From Bacteroidales bacterium (GTDB lineage: Bacteria; Bacteroidota; Bacteroidia; Bacteroidales; JAADJA01), in NCBI GenBank assembly GCA_030635465.1, contig DAOVYU010000023.1, positions 1-9,514 on the forward strand: a stretch of DNA of 9,514 nucleotides, given 5' to 3'. Within the stretch, counting starts at the first letter, position 1; the number at the start of each line of letters is the position of its first letter. This document shows, piece by piece, positions 1 through 6,116 of this stretch. The notes under the pieces are model-generated. The model was given only the letters and a program-made list of their open reading frames with translations. It was not told where the DNA came from and made no database searches. The position numbers were made by a program, and so were the translations under genes.

Positions 1-780
1 GATATTATTAAAGATACAATTCAGACTGATACACTCCCTAGTCTGGCCTCCAGGGTAAAACATAAACTGCAAATTAAAAATACAAAATGTGTTGCGTACG
101 ATTTGATTTTTGGATGTCCGGGTTGGATACAGGGTGTAATTCATGCTGATTCTTTTATTAGAAATGGTATAGCGAAGAAATGCCTTGTAATTGGAACAGA
201 AACATTATCCCGAGTAATTGATGTCCATGACCGTGACTCTATGATTTATTCTGACGGTGCAGGGGCCAGTATTATAGAAGCCGTAGAAGAGAAAGAAAAA
301 CGTGGAATTCTATCATTTTCATCTGAATCATTTACGAAAGATGAAGCTTATTATTTATACCTCGGCAAATCAAATATTGCTGATGCTGATCCTAAGATCA
401 GGTATATTAAAATGCATGGCAGGAAAATTTATGAGTTCTCGTTGAATTTTGTTCCGGGTGTAGTAAAAGAATCTATTGATAAAGCGCATCTTGATATAAA
501 GGATATAAGTAAGATATTTATCCATCAGGCCAATGAAAAAATGGATCAGGAGATATTGAAACGCTTGTTCCGTTTGTATCAAATCCGGGAAGTACCCTCT
601 GATATTATGCCTATGAGTATCCATAAATTGGGGAACAATTCTGTAGCTACTGTACCAACATTACTTGACCTTGTAAGAAAAGAACGTTTTGGTGATCATG
701 ACCTTAACCATGGTGATAATATAATTCTTGCTTCGGTAGGAGCAGGGATGAATATCAATTCTATTGCCTATCGTTGCTAA
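1..780 (+). CDS. 3-oxoacyl-ACP synthase III family protein (FabH-like), 5' end outside window
   Basis: This is the C-terminal 259 residues of a thiolase-fold ketoacyl synthase III. The reading frame is open from base 1, so the gene starts upstream; the TTG at 103 is an internal Leu codon, not a start. The nucleophilic Cys is in GCPGWIQG (codon 115-117), the catalytic His in IHQAN (codon 523-525) and the catalytic Asn in LGNNS (codon 634-636). This is the complete Cys-His-Asn triad of the family. SDGAGA and the C-terminal ASVGAGMN loop are also typical. FabH enzymes condense an acyl-CoA starter with malonyl-ACP in the cytoplasm. The CPGW context around the Cys differs from the usual ACSG/ACAG of housekeeping FabH, so this may be a paralogue that primes another lipid or polyketide-like product; the substrate is unknown. 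It ends 14 bases from the convergent cupin gene. The family call is firm, the precise role is not. Confidence 0.9.
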   Translation, partial: DIIKDTIQTDTLPSLASRVKHKLQIKNTKCVAYDLIFGCPGWIQGVIHADSFIRNGIAKKCLVIGTETLSRVIDVHDRDSMIYSDGAGASIIEAVEEKEKRGILSFSSESFTKDEAYYLYLGKSNIADADPKIRYIKMHGRKIYEFSLNFVPGVVKESIDKAHLDIKDISKIFIHQANEKMDQEILKRLFRLYQIREVPSDIMPMSIHKLGNNSVATVPTLLDLVRKERFGDHDLNHGDNIILASVGAGMNINSIAYRC

Positions 781-794
781 GAAAAACAACTTGT

Positions 795-1298
795 TCAAAT
801 AGTATATTTACTGATTATTTCCTTGTGTTGAGGAAATCGTTTTTCAAGGTCTGATTTTTTACCCATTTCAAAATCATCAAAGTCGAATCCTGGAGAAACA
901 GTGCAACCTACTAATGAATATGAATCCGCGTAATTTACATAGGCAGCAAACCAAAATCCCTTAGGAATCAACAATTGAAATCTTTCCCCCTTTTCCGGAT
1001 TATTTCCAATAAAAGTTTTTGTTAGATGACCTTTAGGAGAGATTGCATAAATAGTGATGGATGATCCATCATAAAAATGCCAAATTTCATCAGATTTTAA
1101 ACGATGGAAAGCTGAAAATTCATGACTTTTAAGTAAGAAATAAATAGAAGTTGAAAATGATCTGAAACTGGTATATCTATCAGGAAGATTTTTTTTATTG
1201 ACAAATTCATTTGACCTGTAAACTTCTTTAAAATAACCGCCTTCAGGATGTTTTGAAAGTTTTAAATGATCAATCCAGTATTGTGCATCCCGAATCAT
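795..1298 (-). CDS. Cupin_5 (DUF985) family protein
   Basis: A 167-residue single-domain cupin of the DUF985/YML079w-like family. Motifs in order are HPEGGYF (residues 17-23), a SIYFLL strand (51-56), FHRLKSDEIWHFY (64-76), the strand and loop IPKGFWFAA (111-119), and the family signature GCTVSPGFDFDDFE (131-144). The length is normal for the family, and there is no signal peptide, so the protein is expected in the cytoplasm. The biochemical function of this family is not well established; the fold resembles sugar-isomerase cupins, and the His and Glu residues of 64-76 line the presumed pocket. The ATG lies one base after the pyrF stop codon (TAATATG on the minus strand), so it is almost certainly translated from the prfA-pyrF transcript. 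It is the last gene of that operon and stops 14 bases from the convergent FabH-like gene. I see no hairpin terminator in that gap. Confidence 0.92.
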   Translation of the reverse strand: MIRDAQYWIDHLKLSKHPEGGYFKEVYRSNEFVNKKNLPDRYTSFRSFSTSIYFLLKSHEFSAFHRLKSDEIWHFYDGSSITIYAISPKGHLTKTFIGNNPEKGERFQLLIPKGFWFAAYVNYADSYSLVGCTVSPGFDFDDFEMGKKSDLEKRFPQHKEIISKYTI

Positions 1299-1299
1299 A

Positions 1300-2127
1300 T
1301 TAGATTAATCCATTTTGGTTTAGAATAGTTTCCATTTGTTGTTGTAGTTCAAGGGCTTTACTAGTTGCGTGTTGGCCAAAATCTTCACCATTCGATGCAA
1401 ATATGATTCCTCTTGAAGAATTAACAATAAGACCACATTGTTTGTTTAATCCAAATTTTGCAACAGCTTCCAGGCTTCCACCTTGTGCTCCTACTCCAGG
1501 TACAAGTAAAAAATGATCAGGAATAATCTTTCGGATATCCGCCAGCATTTCAGCCTGCGTAGCACCAACTACATACATCATATTATTTGGGCTTCCCCAG
1601 TTTGATGAAGTTAAAAGAACTTCTTCAAACAATCTTTTTGAAGATGCTTGATTTATGGTAAATTGGAAGTCTGCAGCACCTTTATTAGAAGTGAGTGCAA
1701 GCAAAATAACCCATTTGTTTTCATATTCCAGAAATGGACTAACCGAATCAATTCCCATGTAAGGAGCAACAGTTACCGAGTCGAATTCCAAATTTTCAAG
1801 AAAAGCTTTTGCGTACATTTTTGATGTATTCCCAATATCTCCGCGTTTTGCATCAGCAATGGTGAAAACATCAAATCTTTTCAAATATTCAATGGTCTTT
1901 TCAAGGCTTGTCCATCCTTTTGTTCCAAGGCTTTCATAAAATGCTATATTGGGTTTATAAGCTATCGCATATTTATGGGTGTTGTCAATAATTTGCTTAT
2001 TGAATTCAAATATAGGATCATCAAGTTCAAGTAGATAAGATGGTATTTTATTAATATCAGTATCAAGGCCGATACACAAAAATGATTTCTTTTTTTGGAT
2101 AAGTTGAAATAATTGTTCTCTGGTCAT
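1300..2127 (-). CDS. pyrF: orotidine 5'-phosphate decarboxylase (OMP decarboxylase)
   Basis: This 275-residue cytoplasmic TIM-barrel enzyme decarboxylates OMP to UMP, the last step of de novo pyrimidine nucleotide synthesis. The substrate-binding Asp is in IGLDTD (Asp22). The catalytic Lys-Asp-Lys-Asp tetrad is visible as Lys58 in AYKPN and the DxKxxD motif DAKRGD (Asp92, Lys94, Asp97). The phosphate-binding loops are VPGVGAQGG (209-217) and NSSRGI, with Arg239. The length (about 275 versus about 230 in enteric PyrF) and the ADAKRGDIGNTS signature place it in the longer type 2 subfamily. The ATG lies 9 bases after the prfA stop codon with no recognisable Shine-Dalgarno, and its stop is one base from the cupin start. 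This fits the middle gene of a tight operon. Nothing looks broken. Confidence 0.97.
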   Translation of the reverse strand: MTREQLFQLIQKKKSFLCIGLDTDINKIPSYLLELDDPIFEFNKQIIDNTHKYAIAYKPNIAFYESLGTKGWTSLEKTIEYLKRFDVFTIADAKRGDIGNTSKMYAKAFLENLEFDSVTVAPYMGIDSVSPFLEYENKWVILLALTSNKGAADFQFTINQASSKRLFEEVLLTSSNWGSPNNMMYVVGATQAEMLADIRKIIPDHFLLVPGVGAQGGSLEAVAKFGLNKQCGLIVNSSRGIIFASNGEDFGQHATSKALELQQQMETILNQNGLI

Positions 2128-2136
2128 ATGGGTAAA

Positions 2137-3210
2137 TTATTGACTGATTTCTTCTTTAAGTCGTTCGGCATTTTCGGCAAGTTGCAATTGATCAATCATT
2201 TCCTGGATATTTCCATCTATAAAAGTTGGTAAATTGTATACCGTTAAATTTATTCTGTGATCAGTAATTCTTCCTTGTGGCCAGTTATATGTTCTGATCT
2301 TTGCTGAACGGTCACCGGTAGCAACCATAGTTTTTCTTTTAGATGATACTTCATCCAAATATTTTTGATATTCCAGTTCATATATCCTTGTGCGCAAAAC
2401 TGCCATGGCTTTATCAAAATTCTTAAGCTGCGATTTTTGATCCTGGCATGTAGCTACTATTCCTGTTGGTATATGTGTCAATCGAACAGCTGAGTATGTT
2501 GTATTAACTGATTGCCCGCCAGGTCCTGATGAACAATACAAATCTTTACGGATGTCATTGGCTTCAATTTCAACATCAAATTCATCAGCTTCTGGCAAAA
2601 CTACCACAGAAGATGCAGAAGTATGCACGCGTCCCTGGGTTTCTGTTTTAGGAACCCGCTGTACCCGGTGAACGCCTGATTCATATTTTAACTGACCATA
2701 AACACCATCACCTTTTACTTCAAAAATAATTTCTTTAAATCCACCTACGGTGCCTTCTGTCATAACTACTAAGTCGACTTTCCAACCTTTTGTTTCGCAA
2801 TATTTATTATACATCCGGAATAAATCTCCGGCAAATATACTTGCTTCATCACCACCTGTTCCGGCCCTGATCTCTACAATTGCATTCTTTCCATCCTGAG
2901 GATCTTCAGGAATGAGCATTACCCTTATTTCTTCTTCAAGGACATCTCTTTTTTCAGTCAGGTCATTCAACTCCATTTTGGCCATCTCCCTGAACTCTTC
3001 GTCTTTTTCAGTCTTTAATAACTCTTTGGTTGATTGTATATTATCTAATATATTTTTATATCGCTTGTAAGCATCTACAACTTTTTGCAGCTCTTTATAG
3101 TCTTTATTTAGTTTGATGAATTTTTTCATATCCGACATAACTGAAGGCTCATTCATCTCTTCCTCAATTTCTTTAAACCGCTGATATATAGCTTCTAATT
3201 TCTCTAACAT
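2137..3210 (-). CDS. prfA: peptide chain release factor 1 (RF1)
   Basis: A 357-residue class I release factor that recognises UAG and UAA on the ribosome and triggers peptidyl-tRNA hydrolysis. The N-terminal helical domain covers about residues 1-100. The RF1-type codon-recognition tripeptide PxT is present as PKT (187-189) within HRVQRVPKTETQGR. The hydrolytic GGQ motif is at 231-233 in SSGPGGQSVN. The PxT motif, rather than SPF, separates it from RF2. I chose the ATG at 3210 (protein begins MLEKLEAIYQ), which matches the usual RF1 start and length. An in-frame TTG at 3243 would add 11 residues, but it lies immediately upstream of the -7 box (3233-3240) and so could not be in the main transcript. 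It is the first gene of the prfA-pyrF-cupin_5 operon. Confidence 0.97.
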   Translation of the reverse strand: MLEKLEAIYQRFKEIEEEMNEPSVMSDMKKFIKLNKDYKELQKVVDAYKRYKNILDNIQSTKELLKTEKDEEFREMAKMELNDLTEKRDVLEEEIRVMLIPEDPQDGKNAIVEIRAGTGGDEASIFAGDLFRMYNKYCETKGWKVDLVVMTEGTVGGFKEIIFEVKGDGVYGQLKYESGVHRVQRVPKTETQGRVHTSASSVVVLPEADEFDVEIEANDIRKDLYCSSGPGGQSVNTTYSAVRLTHIPTGIVATCQDQKSQLKNFDKAMAVLRTRIYELEYQKYLDEVSSKRKTMVATGDRSAKIRTYNWPQGRITDHRINLTVYNLPTFIDGNIQEMIDQLQLAENAERLKEEISQ

Positions 3211-3232
3211 GTATCCAAAATTAAATTGGCTG

Positions 3233-3262
3233 CAAAAATACAATAATTTGTTGTTAACAAAA
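3233..3262 (-). promoter_or_regulatory. Bacteroidota-type promoter for prfA-pyrF-cupin_5
   Basis: On the minus strand a perfect -7 box TATTTTTG (3233-3240, consensus TAnnTTTG) lies 17 bases downstream of a -33 TTG (3258-3260, within TTTTG 3258-3262). The spacing is inside the 17-23 range described for the phylum. Transcription would begin a few bases further on, around 3226-3230, leaving a leader of roughly 15-20 bases before the prfA ATG at 3210. Confidence 0.75.
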
Positions 3263-3308
3263 CCGGATAAAATTCGTAGGCTTAATGAACAGGATGGCTT
3301 TATTTATT

Positions 3309-3316
3309 GTTAAATT
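3309..3316 (+). promoter_or_regulatory. possible -7 box for the secreted protease gene
   Basis: TAAATTTG matches the TAnnTTTG -7 consensus on the plus strand, 66 bases before the protease start. No TTG is found at the expected 17-23 base spacing upstream (3281-3300 contains none), so this may be a weak or activator-dependent promoter, or a chance match in AT-rich DNA. Confidence 0.3.
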
Positions 3317-3325
3317 TGACAAGTT

Positions 3326-3347
3326 TTATTCCGCATCGATTGCGGGA
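3326..3347 (+). other. imperfect inverted repeat / hairpin in the protease leader
   Basis: TTCCGCA (3327-3333) and TGCGGGAA (3339-3346) pair around a 5-base TCGAT loop, with one bulged G and an extra A-T pair outside. It is a GC-rich island in otherwise AT-rich intergenic DNA, 36 bases before the protease ATG. It lacks a following T-run, so it does not look like a terminator. It could be an operator or a leader-RNA stem; no function can be assigned. Confidence 0.4.
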
Positions 3348-3382
3348 ATTTAAATTTATCCTGGATTTAATTATTTAACCAA

Positions 3383-5071
3383 ATGAAGAAATTTTTTGTA
3401 ATTGCAATATTTACATTATTTTTAATATTTCCAAATCATTCCTTTGCTCAGATTAGCCATGGTGGTCTTCCCGCAAGTTTCAATCTAAAGAATGATTCCC
3501 AGTTTGTTGAATCTGTTTTACTCCAATCACCGGATATGAAACAGGTAAGATCTGAAGATTTAGAAGCTGATGATTTATTTTTACCTCGCCGGTTTATAGT
3601 TATGATACCTGTTGAAATTAATCTGATAGAATCAGGTACATGGAGCCAACTGGAAAATGGTGATCAAATTTGCAGGCTTAAAATTCATGCACAGGGAGCT
3701 TTAGCCAACAACTTATATTTCAATAAATTTTTTCTTCCAGATGGTGCCAAATTATTTTTTTATGATGAATCTCACAAACAGGTAAAGGGATCATTTACAA
3801 ATCTGAACAATTCCGAAAGTGGTTATTTTGCAACCGAATTAATTTCTGGAGAAAATATAGTACTTGAACTCAATATACCAGCAGAAATAGAAGTTGAGCC
3901 GATTATTCACATAGCTGAATATGGTTATGCTTACAGGGATGTTCCGCATTATGATGAATTAAATGGATTTGGAGGTTCAGATTGGTGTGAAATTAATATC
4001 AATTGTTCACCTGAAGGTGATGAAATGCAATCCCAAAAAAATGGGGTAGTTAGAATTTTAGTAAAAGTTTCCGGTGCTGGATTCTGGTGTACAGGATCAC
4101 TATTGAATAATGTGCGATATGATGCTACTCCTTATATTTTAACTGCTGATCATTGTGCATTTCAGTTAAACAATTATGCAAGTGATTTAGATCTGGCTCA
4201 ATGGCTCTTCTATTTTAGGTATGAGTCTGCTACTTGCGAAAATCCTAACCAGGAACCAGAACTGTTTTCCATGGTTGGTGCCAGTAAGGTAGCTCAGGGT
4301 GGTAAACGCGGACAGGAGGGTTCTGATTTTTATTTATTACTTTTGAATAATCAGGTTCCTACGAGCTATGATCCGTATTTTATGGGATGGACAAGGGTTA
4401 ATGAGTCAAGTAATGAAGGTGTGACAATCCATCATCCTGAAGGTGATATAAAAAAGATTTCAACCTATTTAACACCACTTGAATCATCAGGTTGGTATGG
4501 AAATGGATTGCAATCGCATTGGAAAGTTATTTGGGCAGAAACAGAAAATAATTGGGCTGTTACTGAATCAGGATCTTCCGGATCACCATTATTTAACGAT
4601 GAAGGAAAATTGATGGGTACACTAACCGGAGGATTGGCTGCTTGTGATGCTAGTGGCTCATTAGGCCCTGATAAGCCTGACTATTATGGCAAGTTTTCAT
4701 ATCATTGGCAATCAAATGGAACTACTGATACGTCTCAATTAAAACCCTGGCTCGATCCAGATGATACAGGAGTTTTTAGCATTGATGGTTTGACACTCGC
4801 AGTTGAGGATCATGAAATTGTGAATAACTTGGATATAAATATTTATCCCAATCCTGCAAATGAATATTTTTTTATTAATTTTACTAGCCTTGAGTCAAAT
4901 ACATTCAACATGTCAATTTACAATGTAGTAGGTAAACTGATTAAGGAGTTGAAAAGTCAAAATAGGAGAGCTGATTTTAAAATTGATATAAAAGATATAC
5001 CAAAAGGAGTATACTTTTTAACAATTGGATATGACAATAATAGCATTGTTAAAAAGCTTATTATTCAGTAA
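3383..5071 (+). CDS. secreted lysyl-endopeptidase-like serine protease with T9SS type A sorting domain
   Basis: A 562-residue preproprotease. A signal peptide (about residues 1-22, MKK then a hydrophobic stretch, cut after SFA) is followed by a propeptide-like region (about 23-195) and a chymotrypsin-fold domain (about 197-470) that aligns with Achromobacter protease I (lysyl endopeptidase, family S1). A T9SS C-terminal sorting domain (about 483-562) contains INIYPNPAN and ends KKLIIQ. The catalytic triad is His257 (LTADHC), Asp315 (GSDFYLL) and Ser399 (SGSSGSP). All six cysteines of the lysyl endopeptidase core are kept, predicting pairs 202-421, 208-285 and 236-258. Asp433 (PDYYG) aligns with the Asp that sets Lys specificity, after a 3-residue insertion. 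Trp371 matches the subsite Trp169, but the stacking partner His210 is Thr415 here. The protein is predicted to cross the outer membrane by T9SS and be released or anchored. Cleavage after Lys is inferred. Confidence 0.93.
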   Translation: MKKFFVIAIFTLFLIFPNHSFAQISHGGLPASFNLKNDSQFVESVLLQSPDMKQVRSEDLEADDLFLPRRFIVMIPVEINLIESGTWSQLENGDQICRLKIHAQGALANNLYFNKFFLPDGAKLFFYDESHKQVKGSFTNLNNSESGYFATELISGENIVLELNIPAEIEVEPIIHIAEYGYAYRDVPHYDELNGFGGSDWCEININCSPEGDEMQSQKNGVVRILVKVSGAGFWCTGSLLNNVRYDATPYILTADHCAFQLNNYASDLDLAQWLFYFRYESATCENPNQEPELFSMVGASKVAQGGKRGQEGSDFYLLLLNNQVPTSYDPYFMGWTRVNESSNEGVTIHHPEGDIKKISTYLTPLESSGWYGNGLQSHWKVIWAETENNWAVTESGSSGSPLFNDEGKLMGTLTGGLAACDASGSLGPDKPDYYGKFSYHWQSNGTTDTSQLKPWLDPDDTGVFSIDGLTLAVEDHEIVNNLDINIYPNPANEYFFINFTSLESNTFNMSIYNVVGKLIKELKSQNRRADFKIDIKDIPKGVYFLTIGYDNNSIVKKLIIQ

Positions 5072-5133
5072 ATGCAATAATTATTTTAAGTCACTATTAT
5101 TTTTAATATTGAAGAAAATTTAAACTTAATAAA

Positions 5134-5619
5134 ATGGTTAGACCAGAAACAATATTTGTCGTAGAGGATGATATTCTTTATCTAAATTTGATAAATAAGG
5201 AACTGGAAAAAATGGGTTATACGAAAATTGAGTCTTATAGTACAGGAAAAGAAGCTATGCATAACCTGGATAAGAAACCTGACATTGCCCTACTTGATTA
5301 TTTCCTGGAGAAGGATTTTACAGGAATGGATATTTTGAAAAAATTACAGCAAAGATTTCCTGATACACAGGTAATTTTCCTTACTGGATCTGATGATGTG
5401 AATATTGCTGTGGACACTATGCGTAATGGTGCTTACGATTATATTGTTAAAGGCGATACAGCTTTTATTCGAATCCGACATTTGTTAAAGAAAATTTCTG
5501 AAGAAAATTCCAGAAAGAATAAAAGCAGGTCTATTATTCGCTTTCAGATAATTGTGATATTCGCAATTATATTGATATCTCTTTTGGGAATTTTATATTT
5601 CCACTATTTTATCAATTAA
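5134..5619 (+). CDS. response regulator receiver protein with C-terminal transmembrane anchor
   Basis: A 161-residue protein with a complete CheY-type receiver domain at about residues 4-120. It shows the acidic metal-binding cluster Glu11-Asp12-Asp13, phosphoacceptor Asp55 (ALLDY), switch Thr84 (FLTGSDD), aromatic switch Tyr103 and conserved Lys106 (YIVKGD). A basic linker (127-136, RKNKSRSIIR) then precedes one hydrophobic helix (about 137-156) and a short tail. The positive-inside pattern puts the receiver in the cytoplasm and the C-terminus outside the inner membrane. There is no DNA-binding or enzymatic output domain. No histidine kinase lies in the window, so the partner is unknown. The gene starts 62 bases after the protease stop with no clear promoter, so it may be cotranscribed with the protease. 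Phosphorylation is expected from the intact residues. What the membrane tether does is unknown. Confidence 0.88.
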   Translation: MVRPETIFVVEDDILYLNLINKELEKMGYTKIESYSTGKEAMHNLDKKPDIALLDYFLEKDFTGMDILKKLQQRFPDTQVIFLTGSDDVNIAVDTMRNGAYDYIVKGDTAFIRIRHLLKKISEENSRKNKSRSIIRFQIIVIFAIILISLLGILYFHYFIN

Positions 5620-5642
5620 AAAATAAATTTTTTATAAATACT

Positions 5643-5672
5643 TTGTTTTTTAATTAGAAACTTCTACTTTTG
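5643..5672 (+). promoter_or_regulatory. Bacteroidota-type promoter for rpmE2
   Basis: A -33 TTG (5643-5645, within TTTG) and a perfect -7 box TACTTTTG (5665-5672) are separated by 19 bases. Predicted transcription start is around 5677-5680, giving a leader of about 20 bases before the ATG at 5701. Confidence 0.75.
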
Positions 5673-5700
5673 CACTCCCAAAAATTAAAGAAAATTAATA

Positions 5701-5967
5701 ATGAAAAAAGATATTCATCCAAAGGATTACAGTTTTGTAGTATTTAAAGATATGTCAAACGACTATGCGTTTTTGACTAAATCCACTGCAAAGTCAAAGG
5801 AAAAAATAAAATGGGAAGATGGTAAAGAATACCCATTAATCAAATTGGAAATTTCACATACATCACATCCATTTTTCACTGGTAAAATGAAATTTGTTGA
5901 TACAGCAGGGCGTGTTGATAAATTTAAAAACAGGTATCAAAAACATTACGATAAAAAAGGTCAGTAA
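5701..5967 (+). CDS. rpmE2: 50S ribosomal protein L31 type B
   Basis: An 88-residue ribosomal protein of the large subunit. It is recognised by MKKDIHPKDY at the start, the central ISHTSHPFFTGK segment (about 52-63) and GRVDKFKNRY (about 71-80) near the end. It has no cysteines, so it is the zinc-independent (type B) form; the zinc-ribbon CxxC of type A is absent. It is flanked by its own promoter and a strong terminator, so it is probably monocistronic. In species with both L31 forms, type B replaces type A under zinc limitation, but many Bacteroidota carry type B as their main form, and I see no Zur-like operator here. Length and sequence look intact. Confidence 0.96.
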   Translation: MKKDIHPKDYSFVVFKDMSNDYAFLTKSTAKSKEKIKWEDGKEYPLIKLEISHTSHPFFTGKMKFVDTAGRVDKFKNRYQKHYDKKGQ

Positions 5968-5996
5968 CCTGATACCAACTTAAAAAAAATTACGTT

Positions 5997-6029
5997 AAAG
6001 CCCTTATGAAAACATAAGGGCTTTTTTTT
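5997..6029 (+). terminator. intrinsic terminator after rpmE2
   Basis: A perfect 12-bp stem pairs AAAGCCCTTATG (5997-6008) with CATAAGGGCTTT (6013-6024) around an AAAA loop, and the descending arm runs into eight T residues (6022-6029). It lies 30 bases after the rpmE2 stop codon. It is the only strong rho-independent terminator in the window. Confidence 0.93.
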
Positions 6030-6054
6030 GTAAATTTTTGGACATCTAATAATT

Positions 6055-6062
6055 TAAATTTG
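6055..6062 (+). promoter_or_regulatory. possible -7 box for the glmU-like gene
   Basis: TAAATTTG matches TAnnTTTG, 54 bases before the ATG at 6117 and just after the rpmE2 terminator, where a new promoter is needed. The nearest upstream TTGs give spacings of 14 (6038-6040) or 24 (6028-6030) bases, both outside the usual 17-23, so the assignment is tentative. Confidence 0.35.
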
Positions 6063-6116
6063 TAATATTGTCACTTGATTCATAATATTTTAACAATTTA
6101 ATACCAAAGCTAATTT

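Noticed and set aside
370..624. Antisense reading frame of 84 codons on the minus strand inside the FabH-like gene
   Set aside because: It lies wholly opposite a gene with intact catalytic motifs, and its translation shows no recognisable domain.
781..794. Terminator between the convergent FabH-like and cupin genes
   Set aside because: Only a short AACAA-C-TTGTT palindrome with a one-base loop is present, which cannot form a stable RNA hairpin.
5618..5636. AT-only inverted repeat after the response regulator gene as a terminator
   Set aside because: The A-run/T-run pairing has no G-C pairs and would be very weak; such matches are expected by chance in this base composition.
5701..6029. Zinc-responsive (Zur) control of rpmE2
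   Set aside because: Type B L31 is zinc-regulated in some bacteria, but no dyad resembling a Zur box is seen at this promoter.
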